A stretch of DNA of 64,000 nt from Echinometra lucunter. Taxonomy: Eukaryota > Echinodermata > Echinoidea > Camarodonta > Echinometridae. Within the stretch, counting starts at the first letter, position 1. Each line of letters opens with the position of its first letter. The stretch lies in the NCBI GenBank assembly GCA_029962745.1, contig CM057170.1, positions 23,051,932 through 23,115,931 on the forward strand, read 5' to 3'. Below the pieces are notes generated by a model. That model saw nothing but the letters and a program-made list of their open reading frames with translations. It ran no database searches and was not told where the DNA came from. Of the stretch, positions 11,861-24,382 are shown piece after piece. The position numbers were made by a program, and so were the translations under genes.

Positions 11861-12333
11861 AATAAGCAGTTCAATTTCGTCTCTAGGCTATTCATTGGGA
11901 ATATTATTATTTGAATTCGTTGTCCATGAAAAAATAATAATGCTCTTGCTCTGATTTCTTTCCGATCGTGTCCCTTCAACCATTTAGAAGAATTTTCCCA
12001 TTTGTTTATACAAAATGATACTAAAGGCCGAGGATTTGAACTTAACCCCGGTGATTTAGATTCTTCTCCGTAGTTTGAATAACCGGATAGTTGTGGTGAA
12101 TAGCGGAAATCTCTTCCTTATTTCCTGTTTATAGAAAGATTAACGAATGCGAGTAGGCTAGCCATGCAGAAAAAATACGACGTTTTGCTTGAATTATTAA
12201 AAAAATGCCGAATTAATAGCTATCTAATGGGAAAAAACTGTATGAGCAAAACTAGTCAATCTATTCAATACAGAGCAAACTGTATTTGTATCACCATGAT
12301 CACTGTCCTTATATACCATATACTGTCCTTAAA

Positions 12334-12339
<6 letters not shown>

Positions 12340-12429
<90 letters not shown>

Positions 12430-12430
12430 T
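12340..12430. repeat. TA microsatellite
   Basis: Almost uninterrupted TA repeats, broken only by a short AAATTT near 12383. Confidence 0.95.
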
Positions 12431-12634
12431 ATATATATGAATTGAAAAGAATTCATGAGGAACATCTTCTAACGGCAATGCTTTTCAGTACATAATTATA
12501 CATCTCATTTGTGCTCAAATGTACATCAGAAATCGCTCTTTATACCTGTTATATGGTTTTTTAATACATTCCTAATTCATTCAAGTGTACCATCAAGAAA
12601 AACATAATCATATTTACGATAAAGTAGCAGGGGT

Positions 12635-12905
12635 GTCAATCCGTTTTATATTTTAGGGGACACTCTCAACGTAAGGTCCTCAGCTTAGACTAATTTTGGG
12701 GCACATAACATAAAAACTTTCATGGCAAGCAAAAAAAAAAGGAAAAAAGGAAAAAGAAGAAGAAGAAGAAGAAGAAGAAGAAGAAGAAGAAGAAGAAAAA
12801 GAAAAAAAGGGTCCTCGGCTTAGAATGGGAGAGGGGGGCATTTCGCATTGTGTCCCCCTGTCTTCCTGCCCCCCCCCCCCCCCCACATGACACCCTACAT
12901 GTATT
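12635..12905 (-). repeat. GGGGACA/poly-C dispersed repeat with GAA run
   Basis: It starts GGGGTGTCAATCCG and ends ATGACACCC. It contains GGGGACACTCTC, an AAG/GAA microsatellite (about 12755-12800), a GTGTCCCCCTG block and a long C run. Related blocks occur at 18117-18258, 18520-18645, about 36030-36110 and 62640-62885. Confidence 0.6.
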
Positions 12906-13009
12906 GAAAGGATAGGCAATGCGGCCGGGAGAAATTCGAGATTACATTCTCTTGAACTGACATCATAAATCGCTGTTTATTCAGTCCTAATTCATTTTTG
13001 TTTACCATT

Positions 13010-13330
13010 TTACCATCGAGGAATAGTAATCAGGTATATAGACCTGGGTCCTTCGGAGGAAGCGTGTAATTGAAACCAAATCGCAAACACTGATGTAATA
13101 GATATAACTTCAATATCACTCTTAAAAACTATTTCCCGGTGGTACTCTGCTCGAAGTAAATGAAAGATTTTTTACCATCGAGAAAATCATAGTAATCAGG
13201 TATATAGACCTGGGTCCTTCGGAGCAAGCGTGTAACTAAAACCAAATTACAAATACATAAGACATCACCTCAATAATACTCTTAAAAACTATTTCTCGGT
13301 GGTACTCTGCTCGAAGTAGATGAAAGAGAT
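13010..13330 (+). repeat. Two-copy tandem duplication, period about 165 bp
   Basis: The unit runs from TTTACCATCGAG through TATATAGACCTGGGTCCTTC to GGTGGTACTCTGCTCGAAGT. It is present twice with point changes and small indels. No coding potential is seen. Confidence 0.85.
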
Positions 13331-13339
13331 ACTTATTCA

Positions 13340-15500
13340 ATTGAACTCAATTAAATGGAACAGGAGATGTGCCCATTACTTGTTGACTCTTCAACAATCG
13401 CAACCGAAATACATCTGGGGGTGTTTCATGTTTAATATTTCGTTATTCTGTTTAATTTTGCCATTCTGTTAGATAATAGCTACAGGGATTTTCTCTTTTG
13501 TTTATATATTCAATTTTGAAAAAAGGAGAAAGGAATACAGATTTAAACTTTAGTGAAATGATTTTCCTAATTAGCATCTACAGACACTATCTTATAATTA
13601 TTTTGCTGTGTTTCTGTTTAATTTCTTTTTGTTTATGAACTTAACGTTATCTACTTTATGTCGATTTATAATTATGTTCATGTTCATGTTAACGTATGAA
13701 AGTCCAACAGAATATTGATGTATATCAATAAAGTTCAATAAATAAAATATAAATACAATACACGAAGCTTTGCGTAAAGTTACGCCTGAATTTTCGAACG
13801 ACTTAACTGTGAAGAACCAAATGGGATGTCCGTTTTTTCCTGTTTGTTTAATCAAAGTATGACTCTATTTCATATCATTTCTGTGAAATTGTTGGCAAAA
13901 AACTTACTGTACTTTGCATTATTATTATTTTTCAATAACCTACATAGATACTTGAACTTTAGCTCGGGCGATTAAATATGATTGAGAATCCCATTCGGCT
14001 TTCTATTTTCAAGTCATTCTTGAAGTCACGCGTAACGTCGTGCACATCTTTGTGAAACACCCCCTGGTTTTCCTAAGCTCCGGGCAAAATGATGAAAGGT
14101 CATTGTAATATATTGGTATAAAGCAAACAGCACTCTGTTTGGAGCCAGAAGGGCCTGCACTCCGTGCTAAATTATGACTTGTAACAATCTTCTGGCTTTT
14201 ACATGTTTTAGCAGACGTAAATGAGCTGCACCGGCGTAACTCCGTTTCGAGGAGAGAGGGGGTGGGTGGATGATCGAAATCTTTTGCCGAAATTTCTAGC
14301 GCGAACTCACGCACGAGTACACACACGTATTTCCCCCATATTTTGTATTAAGAGATTTTGTTCATAATAAATCATTGCATACATATCAATGTAAATAAAA
14401 CGAATCTTCACTTCGTTTTCATAACACTATTTGATAAATTAATTAAGTATTCACAAATCAATGAGCAAAGGAGAGGAATCATGGAATGAAATCATTTACT
14501 TAGAAATAACATATATCCCCTTCCCTACCCCCCCCCCCCTCGCGCCCCCCAAGTATGAAATTAGATATGAATGATCTTTCAAAATACGGCAATTTTCTTT
14601 CTTTTCTTTTTCTGATATTCCCTTCGAAAGAGACTTCGTTCAAATAAATAAAGATAAAATCAACATACACCCTCACCCACCCGCACACACCCACACTCAT
14701 ACTCTTCCCTCCTGTCTCAGGTTTTTAATGGCTTTTCAAATGAAAATTTTACTACCATAACCGATGACTGTAATGATATGATAAGATAATTATGATAGAT
14801 TAATAAAAAAAAAATCAACGGACTGATTAAGATATTATTTCTTCTTTAAAATGTGTTTGTATGTGTGTGTGTGTGTGGGGTGGGGGGAGGGGTATATTAT
14901 ACACGCCATTTCCAACCTCTCTAAAAAGTTCGGGAATATAATACCCCGATCCTCCCCGGGACTGATTTACGCCAATGACTTTTTGGCGATCGTACCTTAC
15001 CTCGTACACCATCTTAAACACGGTCTATGACCAAGACGACGAGCTCTGAAGCTCATAGTAATCAGCTCATACCGACACTTCCTGAACAGGTCGTGCTTGC
15101 TCGCGATCGTCAACATATTTTGTTCATTTTAAACGTTTTATTTTCTTTCTTTCTTCCATTTTCTTTTCGTTTACATTCGGCATGGGATGGACGCGATCTA
15201 TTACATAAAAAACAAAGTCACGACAACATCATTTCAAACTAAATATGTGCTCAGCACTTTCATGATGAGATTCAATTTACTCAAATGCAATTCTTTATAT
15301 AAAGATTGTGAAAGTCGGTGGAAAGTCCTGACTATTAGAGGATGGGAAAATGATACTTTAAATGCAAGGTAACAAACTCAAGAGGACATATCCTTTTCAC
15401 TAGCCTGTTTGATACCTTAATGGCGTCACGCGCGTGACGCGCCTTAATCAGGGAAAATATTCCCTCTCCACGTATGTTTTCTTGTCGCACGTGAGTACAG
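13340..15500. other. Non-coding stretch
   Basis: AT-rich sequence with an AATAAA-rich segment near 13725-13750, a C run near 14530, and a GT run with G runs near 14863-14890. The longest open frame (minus strand, 14009-14326) shows no recognisable domain and no splice context. I call no gene. Confidence 0.5.
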
Positions 15501-15659
15501 CAACAAGTCAGCAATATATTTGACCGTCCCCCCCCCCCCGCCATAGATCCTGACTTTGGGGGCGAAAGATGCCACAAGTTTCGAGCACTATAGTTCGTCT
15601 TTAAGCTATTTAGCAAGCCATCTTTAACGATGACTTCGATCTCTGTTGCTGTCTGTCAT

Positions 15660-15870
15660 GTCTATCTTCCATGGGCGTCAATCCGTTTCCCATTTTTTTT
15701 TTTTGGGGGGGGGGGGGGGGGTACACAGTCCAAAATTTGCTGAGAAGCGAAAAAAATCAGGTGTCTCTATTTCTGTTTTTTTTTTTTTTGGGGGGGGGGG
15801 GGGGAGGCCAAGGGTGGCGATACCAGAGTGAGGGAAGGTACCAGCGAAAAGGGTATATTTAAAAAGGGGG
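15660..15870 (+). repeat. Poly-G dispersed repeats, two joined units
   Basis: CATGGGCGTCAATCCG starts a unit with a T run joined to a G run near 15694-15721. A second T-run/G-run junction follows near 15778-15804. The ATGGGCGTCAAT start is shared with other poly-G repeats in the window. Confidence 0.65.
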
Positions 15871-16217
15871 CACTAACAAAGGGGAGCACAGATTGAAAAA
15901 TACCGTTCATTTTCTTGAACATACTTTCAAGAATCATTTATGATTCACATTTTTCTGTCCTTTACCATGTTTACGTAATAACTACTTTGTAGATGTAAAG
16001 ACTGTCCTGATTACTCATTTGCGATCGAGCGAAGCGAGCGAGCAAAAAATGTTATAAGTTCTTTTGAGAAGACCACAGTATTTGCATTCTTCAAAGTTAA
16101 CGACGGTAAAGATGTTTAAAAATCATTTCAGGGTTCTTCCCCATAAGCTTGTAGTTTTCCTTATTGACCAAGCTATAATTTCAATGCATATTTGAGCTCT
16201 AATCACGACCTATATAC

Positions 16218-17010
16218 TATAGACCGATTTCACCTCCGGTTTATGTATTTGGCCCTCTATCGGCGACGCCATTGCTGCGGTGGGAAAGCGCACTGACCAC
16301 GATTGGCTTTGTGTACAAAATGAATGTAAGATATGAGATATGCTCTGATATTGTTCCATTTACTTTATTCTAGATCAATAAAATAAAGCATGGATACATG
16401 GGTACATGAGGTAAGACAATGGCCATATCTGACAGATGTAGGTATGAAATATTTTTGTACTTTCGATGGTTTTTCAACTTAGTTTTGTCAGTAAAAGTTC
16501 GATTGCAGCATATAAGCCGTAGTAAACGGGAACCCTCAATCTTACCCTATTTACAAAGTCATGTTTTCACTCATTACATTTTACGCCAAAGTACATAATG
16601 ATAATGTTTCTTGACTTCAAAGTCCTTCCTGTTGATGTTTTTACCCACTGGCGACGTATTCCTTCACATTGCTTACGGAAACCTGTGTAGGGAGTACGGC
16701 TTCTCACACAAACAGTCTTCATGAGTCAAAACCGAGTGAATTTCGCACTCAGTTAGCTTCCAATTTTTAAACTTTCTCCAATTCTTGTGGCATTTGAACA
16801 CCGCACAGCTGCGACCTGAACTTCCCTGATAATTTCTCATTGCAAATATTAAAAGAAATCTGCATATATTGGTCAAAATAGAGAAAAAATCGAGCGAATG
16901 TACATAACGCGCTATTGACTTGTGTACTATAAAAGTTGGAGCGCCCACCGCAGTATGTCGAAATGTGTCGAACAGTCTGCTGCCCTCTTGCGTTGTGGGA
17001 TTGGTCTATA
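16218..17010 (-). mobile_element. 793-bp THAP-exon TIR element, copy 3
   Basis: Same length and orientation as copy 2, with ends TATAGACCGATTTCAC and, inverted, TATAGACCAATCCCAC. The flanks (TATATAC before, AGAGGAAC after) show no 8-bp duplication. A TA duplication is possible if the outermost TA belongs to the target. Confidence 0.8.
16676..16840 (-). CDS. THAP-like zinc-finger exon, intact copy
   Basis: This is the only one of three copies with every visible zinc ligand and no stop. It begins MRNYQGSSGRSC, has a C-x4-C pair, a C-x2-H pair in TECEIH, then CLCEKPYSLHRFP, and meets a donor-like GTAAGC directly after the Pro codon. It therefore looks like the first coding exon of a transposase whose later exons are missing from this 793-bp element. 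THAP fingers recognise transposon DNA. The spacing here is the short variant found in some transposase-associated fingers rather than canonical human THAP proteins. It is probably not expressed as a useful protein. Family assignment rests on pattern, not on a search. Confidence 0.55.
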
Positions 17011-17309
17011 AGAGGAACAAGGTCAAAAGTGAAACATTAATAGGAGAATAGATAAGACTTTATATCTACAGCACACTTGGTACGCCACGCCTGAAATGGG
17101 AGGGTTTTCTGGGGGGGGGGGGGGGGAGGAATATCCTCATTGCTTCAATTTAGTTCGTATCAAAATTTTGGATGTTTGTGCCCTAAGCTCTTGCCTCCTG
17201 ATCCACGGTACTGCCTCACACATTGATAAATAACTAGGGAATCTGTTATTAAATGAAACTTCTCGGATATATAGATCTTACCATGCTTTCTAAATGAGAA
17301 AAGGAATAA

Positions 17310-18075
17310 TGAACAGAGATGGAATGGTACAAAAAAGGGATGGTAATCGGACGTAAAAGGGATTTGAAAGGGCACTTATCGGAAGGAAAATTGCAATACT
17401 TGAAAAGAAAAGGGGCACTATAAAAACGGAACTTCTGGACGTTCATTAGTATAATGAAAAGGGGCACACACACATCAGATTATAGGGGGCACTTATTAGA
17501 AAGCAAATGCGACAATATGAAATCATGCATTGGGTATCAAATAAAAGAAGAGGGAACATGCTGGAATGGAAAAGGAAAAACTATCAGAAAACAAATTGGC
17601 CACTTATGGCACGTATAGAACGTGAAAGAAAGAGAAATGGGACAAACCATTTTAGAAAGGAAAAGGGGCATTCGTCCGAAAAAAAATTGAGGCATGTATC
17701 AGATTTCAAATGGGGCAGTTTCCCAAGTGCAATATGAACACTTTTCACTGGTGAAAGGGGGCACTCAGCAGAAGGGGGATTACATTATGACTTCTAAAGA
17801 AATTACAAAAGAGCATTCAAAGGGGGAACTCATCACATTTCAGTACAAGGACATTATTTTATAGAAGTAAGAAGGGCACACTTCTCAGAAGGGAAAAGAG
17901 GACTATGAAAAAGGGAAGGGTGACCATCTGGTGGAAAAGGGGGCAGTCGTGAAATTTAGGAAGGGTGACTTATCTAAACGAAAAATGGCACTTAAGAGGC
18001 CTAGCAGAAAAAGGGCACTGAACATGTTTGAAAAGAGGCATCTTCAAGGGTAAAAAGGGGAGCTTTTTTTTGGGG
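17310..18075 (+). repeat. Degenerate GGGGCAC tandem array
   Basis: GAAAAGGGGCACT, AAGGGCACTTAT, GGGGGCACTCAG and similar blocks recur about every 30-45 bases across roughly 750 bases, with diverged spacers. The open frame at 17507-17737 is only a Lys/Arg-rich translation of the array. Confidence 0.7.
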
Positions 18076-18116
18076 GGGGGGAGGGCTTTTAAAAGTGCCC
18101 CTGCCTCCGACTCCAC

Positions 18117-18258
18117 CGCTCCTGTGAGGGGACATTATACCCTATTAGCTTTTTCAGGTGTCTTTTTTTAAATTTAGGGGACATACCCTATTGTGTCCCC
18201 ATCCCTAAAGATTTTGGCGATTTGTCCCCCTGCCCCTCACCCGATGGACGCCCATGGT
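18117..18258 (+). repeat. GGGGACA dispersed repeat
   Basis: AGGGGACATACCCTATTGTG then TCCCC, a short spacer, TTTGTCCCCCTGCCCCTCAC and GGACGCCCATGG. Closely related to 18520-18645 in the same orientation. Confidence 0.75.
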
Positions 18259-18519
18259 TTAGGGAGGCACTGTATATTTGTTCCCAACTGTGGATCAGAA
18301 TTTTCAAGGGTTTAGCCCTACACCGACAGGAGAGTAAGAGGGTGCATAATTCCTAGCTGATTTCCTTATGATGGTACCATTATATCATCAAACAAGTTGA
18401 TGATCTATAATAATGCGAGTTTTCGCCAATCAAAATCATGGAGCATATCTCAGTGCTTTATTAGAAGTTGTCCCCCACCATTTGCCCACAGGGCTTAATA
18501 TATATATGAAATACAAGGC

Positions 18520-18645
18520 TCTCAAAATTTAGGGGGGACATGCCCTATTGTGTCCCCAGCACTTGAATATTTTTTTTTTATTTTTCGGGGGGGGGGGGGG
18601 ACGTGTCCCCCTGTCCCCTCATGTATTGACGCCCATGCTATCTTC
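18520..18645 (+). repeat. GGGGACA dispersed repeat with G run
   Basis: GGGGGGACATGCCCTATTGT then GTCCCC, a T run joined to a G run, then GTGTCCCCCTGTCCCCTC and TTGACGCCCATG. Confidence 0.75.
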
Positions 18646-18729
18646 ATAATCTTAGTCACGATTTCGTATTGAACAAAGACAAAATACGAGAACAACATTT
18701 AGTCGCACTACTAACCAATCAGTGTCATT

Positions 18730-19018
18730 CCCACATCATCCGCGTAAACAAAAAACGTAGAAAAGGGGTCGTTTTTCAGCACCGGGCGGGGAACCCGGGG
18801 ATCCAGTTAAGGGTGTCAAAAACAGGTAAAATCAGAAAAAAGGGTATCAAATTCAGGAAAATCCGGAAAAATGTAACTTAATTAGGAAGTAATGATGCAA
18901 TCCTTGCATAAAATCCCCGTTAAGGGTATAAAAATCGGAGATGTAATGCATTATTTCCGTCCTACTTTAATCCCCGTTTAGGGTGCTTTTCAGAAAGTGA
19001 TTTACGCGGATGATGTAC
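18730..19018. mobile_element. TIR element, about 285 bp
   Basis: CATCATCCGCGTAAA at the left faces TTTACGCGGATGATG at the right, a perfect 15-base inverted pair. The interior carries repeated GTTAAGGGTRTCAAAA-like and CCCCGTT blocks. No transposase is encoded. Confidence 0.75.
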
Positions 19019-19049
19019 AGGCCTCAATGAGACATATCCCCTGGAGCGT

Positions 19050-21130
19050 CATTACAATTTTGTCTCTAAAATGAGATCGAAATAGATAAAATCTTGACAC
19101 CTTCGTTTGATACCAGCCTCTATGTAACATGAGAGGACTGTATCATCTCGTTTTGAATCATCTTCTCATCAGCGAGAACGATATTTACCGACTTATCAAA
19201 TGTTTGCTGATATCCTATTGCATATTGACATTTCTCGGTTCGCAGGTTGTCGATAAAGTGGGGCAAATTGAATTGCCTCTCCCCTATTGGCCTCTCAGAG
19301 TTCTAGAAACCGAGGGAAAGAGGTGTGTAGTGGATTATATTTTTAGAGCGTATCCATGTAAATTTTTTTTAAATCTTGTCATGGATGTACTGTATTAAAT
19401 ACATCCATGATCCAGTAAAGTCGAGAAGAACTAAACGGATCCCGAACCTTTTTTTTTTTGTTTGGTCTTCTGCAGATTTTTAATTTCCCCCTTTATAACA
19501 CGAGGTTCTTTTCTCAAATTCGTAGCACGAAGCCTATAGTGATTGTGCGTGTATAAAATTAAACATTTAGGGACGGTAATTTTATGACATAATATCCAGT
19601 AAAAAAGCTGTTTTAAAGACATCAACACAACCAACAATAAGATTAACTAACAAAAAAAATATTCACTCAAAGATACACTCCACGCATGCGTGCACAAGCC
19701 CTTTAACGTACATGATGATATCGTGGCATGCTTTGAATAAGATTTGCATTTTACAGTGTTAAGACGGATTTATCCGGATACTAATTTTTTTCTCTCTCAT
19801 TGAAAACGAATAGTCCTGAAGGACCAAGCCTTCTGGAACTATCCTGTCGATTCGCTGTTTTTTTTTTTTTTTTTTTTTTTAGTTTTGTTTTAAGGCATTA
19901 TGTTGAATGCGAAATGACTACGACTATGAGGAGGAGAACACTCGAACACTCGAACACTCATTTCAGTAAAAATGTGTCTAGCCTGTACAGAGGAATAAAG
20001 CTCTGTCCCAAGAGACGAGGGATAATTTAATGGAAATTTCAAGTAAATTTACTTGCACTGAGAGCATGCCTAGCTTATTTATTCTGTCTGGATATTCCAT
20101 CAAAGTGTCAATTTCATTTTCTGAACGTGCATGTTGCACAAAACTGATTTAGCCAAAGCATTGAAACTTGATGTATGGTAACAATTTACATTCAGATTAT
20201 TTGAATATAATTAAGAGGAATTCATTCCATTTGATTTGAATACTTTGCCGATATTCCATGCCTACATAGGCTTACAAAGTCGCCGTTATGGGTCCATAGT
20301 AAGGGGCTCGGCTTGAAAGATTGGCTTTGTGTATGCACTGTATAATGTATAATGCAGTAGTAGTCTAGGCAATCAAAAATACAACCAGGTAAGAAATTTC
20401 CCAATCATTTATTTCTTTAATACTCATTTATTTCTTTAATACGGAGCTCGATCTATTACGCGTTTTCAATAACTTTACATTTAATACTGTTTTCACCGTC
20501 ATGACCGTATTGGATCAAGGATTTTGCAACTGTTTAAGTTTGCCAGATGCAACTTGTGACGAAAGCTGACAGAGGCAGTGTCATCCTGAATGTCACGTTT
20601 TCATTCCTCTACCAAGATCTTTTTCATTCTCTCCCTCCCTCCCCCTCTCTCTCTTTCTCTGAGCATCCCCTTTATCATGATTACCACTGGAAGGTAAAAG
20701 GGGATGATTTTGTGTTTTTCGAAGCCCAAATCAGGCAGTGCATATAATTACATGATCAGAACTCACCCCTCTCTTTGAAGACTTTTCAAAATCTGAGCTG
20801 CATTACCCTACATGCAATCAGTGCATGTATTTAATATTGTGTAAATAATATTTACACAATATAAATGATGAAGCTCTGAAAAATGCACTTCAAAAGCACC
20901 ATCATGCTTCACAAAAAGTGAAAATGTGATTGGAAATGCGAGACATTTTTTTTTAGTCATAGACAGACTGCAGTGTTAGACAAAAACATACCCAAGTTGG
21001 TTTTGAACATTGCGGGATTCAGTGATAGATGTCTAGATAATAACCTCAATATATTTCAAAACCTTTATATTTCTGGCTGATGATTTATCCTTCTGAACAT
21101 CTTTATACAACACATACATCGAAATTCAAC
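19050..21130. other. Non-coding stretch
   Basis: It holds a T run near 19857-19880 and a short palindrome at about 20834-20862 (ATTGTGTAAATA and TATTTACACAAT). No supported gene. The open frame at 19129-19398 has no recognisable domain. Confidence 0.5.
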
Positions 21131-21134
21131 ATTT

Positions 21135-21143
21135 GATTGAATC
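21135..21143 (+). repeat. Left target-site duplication GATTGAATC
   Basis: Identical 9 bases occur at 24746-24754, immediately outside the other arm. Because the repeat is direct and not inverted, it belongs to the target and not to the arms. The true duplication may be 8 of the 9 bases. Confidence 0.7.
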
Positions 21144-21149
21144 GGTTCT

Positions 21150-21535
21150 AGGACTACTCCCCCGGAGGACAACTCCCCCGGGGACAACTCCCACCTGACA
21201 ACTCCCCCGGAGGACAGCTCCCCCGGAGGGCAACTCCCCCGGAGGACAACTCCCCCGGAGGACGACTCCCCCGCAGGACGGGTCCCCCGGAGGACATCTC
21301 CCCCTGAGGACAACTCCCCCGGAGGACTACTCCCCCGAAGACAACTCCCCCGGCGGACAACTCCCCCGGAGGACAACTCCCCCGGAGGACAACTCCCCCG
21401 CGGACAACTCCCCCGGAGGACGACTCCCCCCGAGGACGACTCCCCCGGAGGACAACTCCCCTGAGGACAACTCCCCCGGAGCACAACTCCCCGGGGGATG
21501 ACTTCCATCACACAACTCCCCCGGAGGACACACCC
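21150..21535 (-). repeat. Left outer-domain minisatellite
   Basis: About two dozen units of GGACAACTCCCCCGGA with variants (GACGACTCCCCC, CATCTCCCCC). All three reverse frames are open and translate to Gly/Ser/Cys/Pro-rich repeats, which is a consequence of unit length and composition and not evidence of a protein. Confidence 0.9.
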
Positions 21536-22615
21536 CCCCCTTTATGGACAAAATTACGCATGAAATTTTGTTTTTTGTGACAACGCCTTGCTCGTGAGGA
21601 ACTGTAAAATAAATCTTTCCTTTTTGTAAATCAAACTTAAGTAATTAATCCAGTATTTTTTTTGTTTTTATTACAACTCTCCCGGAGGAGAACAGCTCCT
21701 CGGGGATGACAAACGGGGATGGGCGAGGGGTAGAGGGTTGCTATTCGTTTAATAAGGTATTAGGTAATTTGTCGCTTTAGTTGCTAACTTTTTTGAAAAA
21801 TATCCACTCTTTTGCTCCCATTTTTGCGCCAAAGTACACATTCAAGAAAATAAAAACTCTAGTAATGGGTACGCTTTTCCGCCCAAGGGTGTTGGGTTTG
21901 ACAGCTTCAGCGGCACACTCCCATCGGAACCAAATCTGATCATGAGAAGAGAGAGAAAAAAAAAGAATAAAATGAAGAAAGGAAAGTAAGGAACCTAAGT
22001 AGGAAGCTACAAAAGTAGAGAATGGTGTATCTAGTCGTAGTCTTCAGGAAAAGGGGGAGATGGCCCACAATCAAGCTTAAGAATAGAAGTCACTTCGCTC
22101 GATCAGCAGCCGTGATTAGGTCCCGTTCCTTTTTAAAAAATCTAAATGCACAATTTTCAGGCAAGATATCATATAAAAATCTTACTTTTTAGGGAAGCGG
22201 TTGACCCTCCCCCCCCCCAGAGATCCGGTATCCGCCCCTTTGTTAAACTCACTGACTATCAATGAAAAGAAAACCTTAACGGAATTTTATATTGAATGCA
22301 TGTTAATTTCATTTTTGTTAAAGGACTTGTGCTTCTACGTATTTAGCGTCCAGCGAGCATGTGCGAGTATCATTCTTTGCGCTGAAACCACATGAAAACA
22401 TTAATAATAAAGTACCTCATTCAAGAGTAGAAGATAAACAAAAAGGAAAAGTCATCGTTAGATTCATATGATTTGACAAATTTGGACACATATTGAGCTC
22501 TGGTATCTAAATTCGCTGATGAAATTAATCATTTTTCTTACTTAGAATATCTGCATTCAGCTGACCTGAAACCTAGATGTTTTATGTATTTGTTCTTCTT
22601 ATTTTTTCTTTGTTA

Positions 22616-23302
22616 TATAGAGCCTAACAGAGCCTAAAGAAATCCATCAGTCATAAAGCTTGGAGAAAACATTAGTTTACTCATTAAAAATTACACTAAT
22701 CCAATCTATGTTTGTCAGATAACATTTGATTCCATAATGTTTGCGTACAAAAATAAACAATCATCAAACATGATATGACCATTGCAACTATGTTTCAATT
22801 GGTGAAACTTTGGCTTACTAATAAAACATATTAACAAATGTGTTTTATACAATATCAGTTTTATTAGTTTGAGAATGGAAAACAACAGTCACACAAAACA
22901 AACATACATTAACAAAACAAGCATACATAAGAGTGGGTGTAAAAGTTTGAAAAAAATCCCTAAGGGACACAATTTCGTTTTTAAGTATTTATTTTCTTGT
23001 AAAAAAAAACCCGTTAACAAAACAAGTGAAATCATTTCAAACATTATGTCAGAGATACCAGTATTTATGTAACGCTATCATCATCATTGAATGTAACATC
23101 ATATAGAAGAACTGTTTTATACTTATCAAAAAACAAATAGACATTCCACACCTGGACGATATTTTTTTTTTTGTGTGTGTGTGTGTGTGGTGTGTGTGTG
23201 TAGGCCTTAATTCAACCTTTCTTATCCTCTATATTTTTCTAAATACAATATATCTCTGGATGATTACATTAGAAGACGAAGTGATGGATCGAAACGACAT
23301 AT
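22616..23302. other. Unique centre of the foldback transposon
   Basis: AT-rich sequence between the arms. The largest frame (22869-23072) is 67 Lys-rich residues with no recognisable motif. A GT run lies near 23173-23200. No transposase signature is seen. Confidence 0.6.
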
Positions 23303-24382
23303 AAAAAAAATAAGAAGAAGAACAAATACATAAAACCTCTAGGTTTCAGGTCAGCTGAATGTAGATATTCTAAGTAAGAAAAAATGATTAATTTCATCAG
23401 CAAATTTAGATACCAGAGCTCAATATGTGTCCAAATTTGTCAAATCATAAGAATCTAACGATGACTTTTCCTTTTTGTTTATCTTTTACTCTTGAATGAG
23501 GTACTTTATAATTAAATGCTTTCATGTGGTTTCAGCGCAAAGAATGATACTCGCACATGCTCCCTGGACGCTAAATACGTAGAAGCCAAGTCCTTTAACA
23601 AAAATGAAATTAACATTCATTCAATATAAAATTCCGTTAAGGTTTTCTTTTCATTTATAGTCAGTGAGTTTAACAAAGGGGCGGATACCGGATCTCGGGG
23701 GGGGGGGGGAGGGGTCAACCGCTCCCCTAAAAAGTAAGATTTTTATATGATATCTTGCCTGAAAATTGTGCATTTAGATATAAAAAAAAAAAAAAGAACG
23801 GGACCCAATCACGGCTGCTGATCGAGCGAAGTGACTTCTATTCTTAAGCTTGATTATGGGCCATGTCCCCCTTTTCCTGAAGACTACGACTAGATACACC
23901 ATTCTCTACTTTTGTAGCTTCCTACTTAGTTTCCTCACTTTCCTTTCTTCATTTTATTCTTTTTTCTCTCTCTCTTCTCATGATCAGATTTGGTTCCGAT
24001 GGGAGTGTGCCGCTGAAGCTGTCAAACCCAACACCCTTGGGCGGAAAAGCGTACCCATTACTAGAGTTTTTATTTTCTTGAATGTGTACTTTGGCGCAAA
24101 AATGGGAGCAAAAGAGTGGATATTTTTCAAAAAAGTTAGCAACTAGAGCGACAAATTACCTTATACCTTATTAAACGAATAGCAACCCTCTACCCCTCGC
24201 CCATCCCCGTTTGTCATCCCCGAGGAGCTGTTCTCGGGGAGAGTTGTAATAATAACAAAAAATACTGGATTTATTACTTAAGTTTGATTTATAAAAAGGA
24301 AAGATTTATTTTACAGTTCCTCACGAGCAAGGCGTTGTCACAAAAACAAAATTTCATGCGTAATTTTGTCCATAAAGGGGGG

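Noticed and set aside
12164..12495. Tyr/Ile repeat open frames
   Set aside because: Translations of the TA microsatellite. The same holds for frames near 29930, 40563, 44032-44388, 46329-46919 and 46963.
14009..14326. 105-codon minus-strand open frame
   Set aside because: No domain pattern and no splice sites that extend it.
17507..17737. Basic 76-residue protein
   Set aside because: Translation of the purine-rich GGGGCAC array. Composition explains the Lys/Arg content.
21150..21535. CRISPR-like look of evenly spaced short repeats
   Set aside because: Units are contiguous with no unique spacers, and the array is mirrored in the other transposon arm of a eukaryotic genome.
21065..21551. Gly/Ser/Cys/Pro repeat proteins on the minus strand
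   Set aside because: All three frames are open because the repeat unit lacks stops. They are translations of the transposon minisatellite, as are the mirror frames at 24366-24773.
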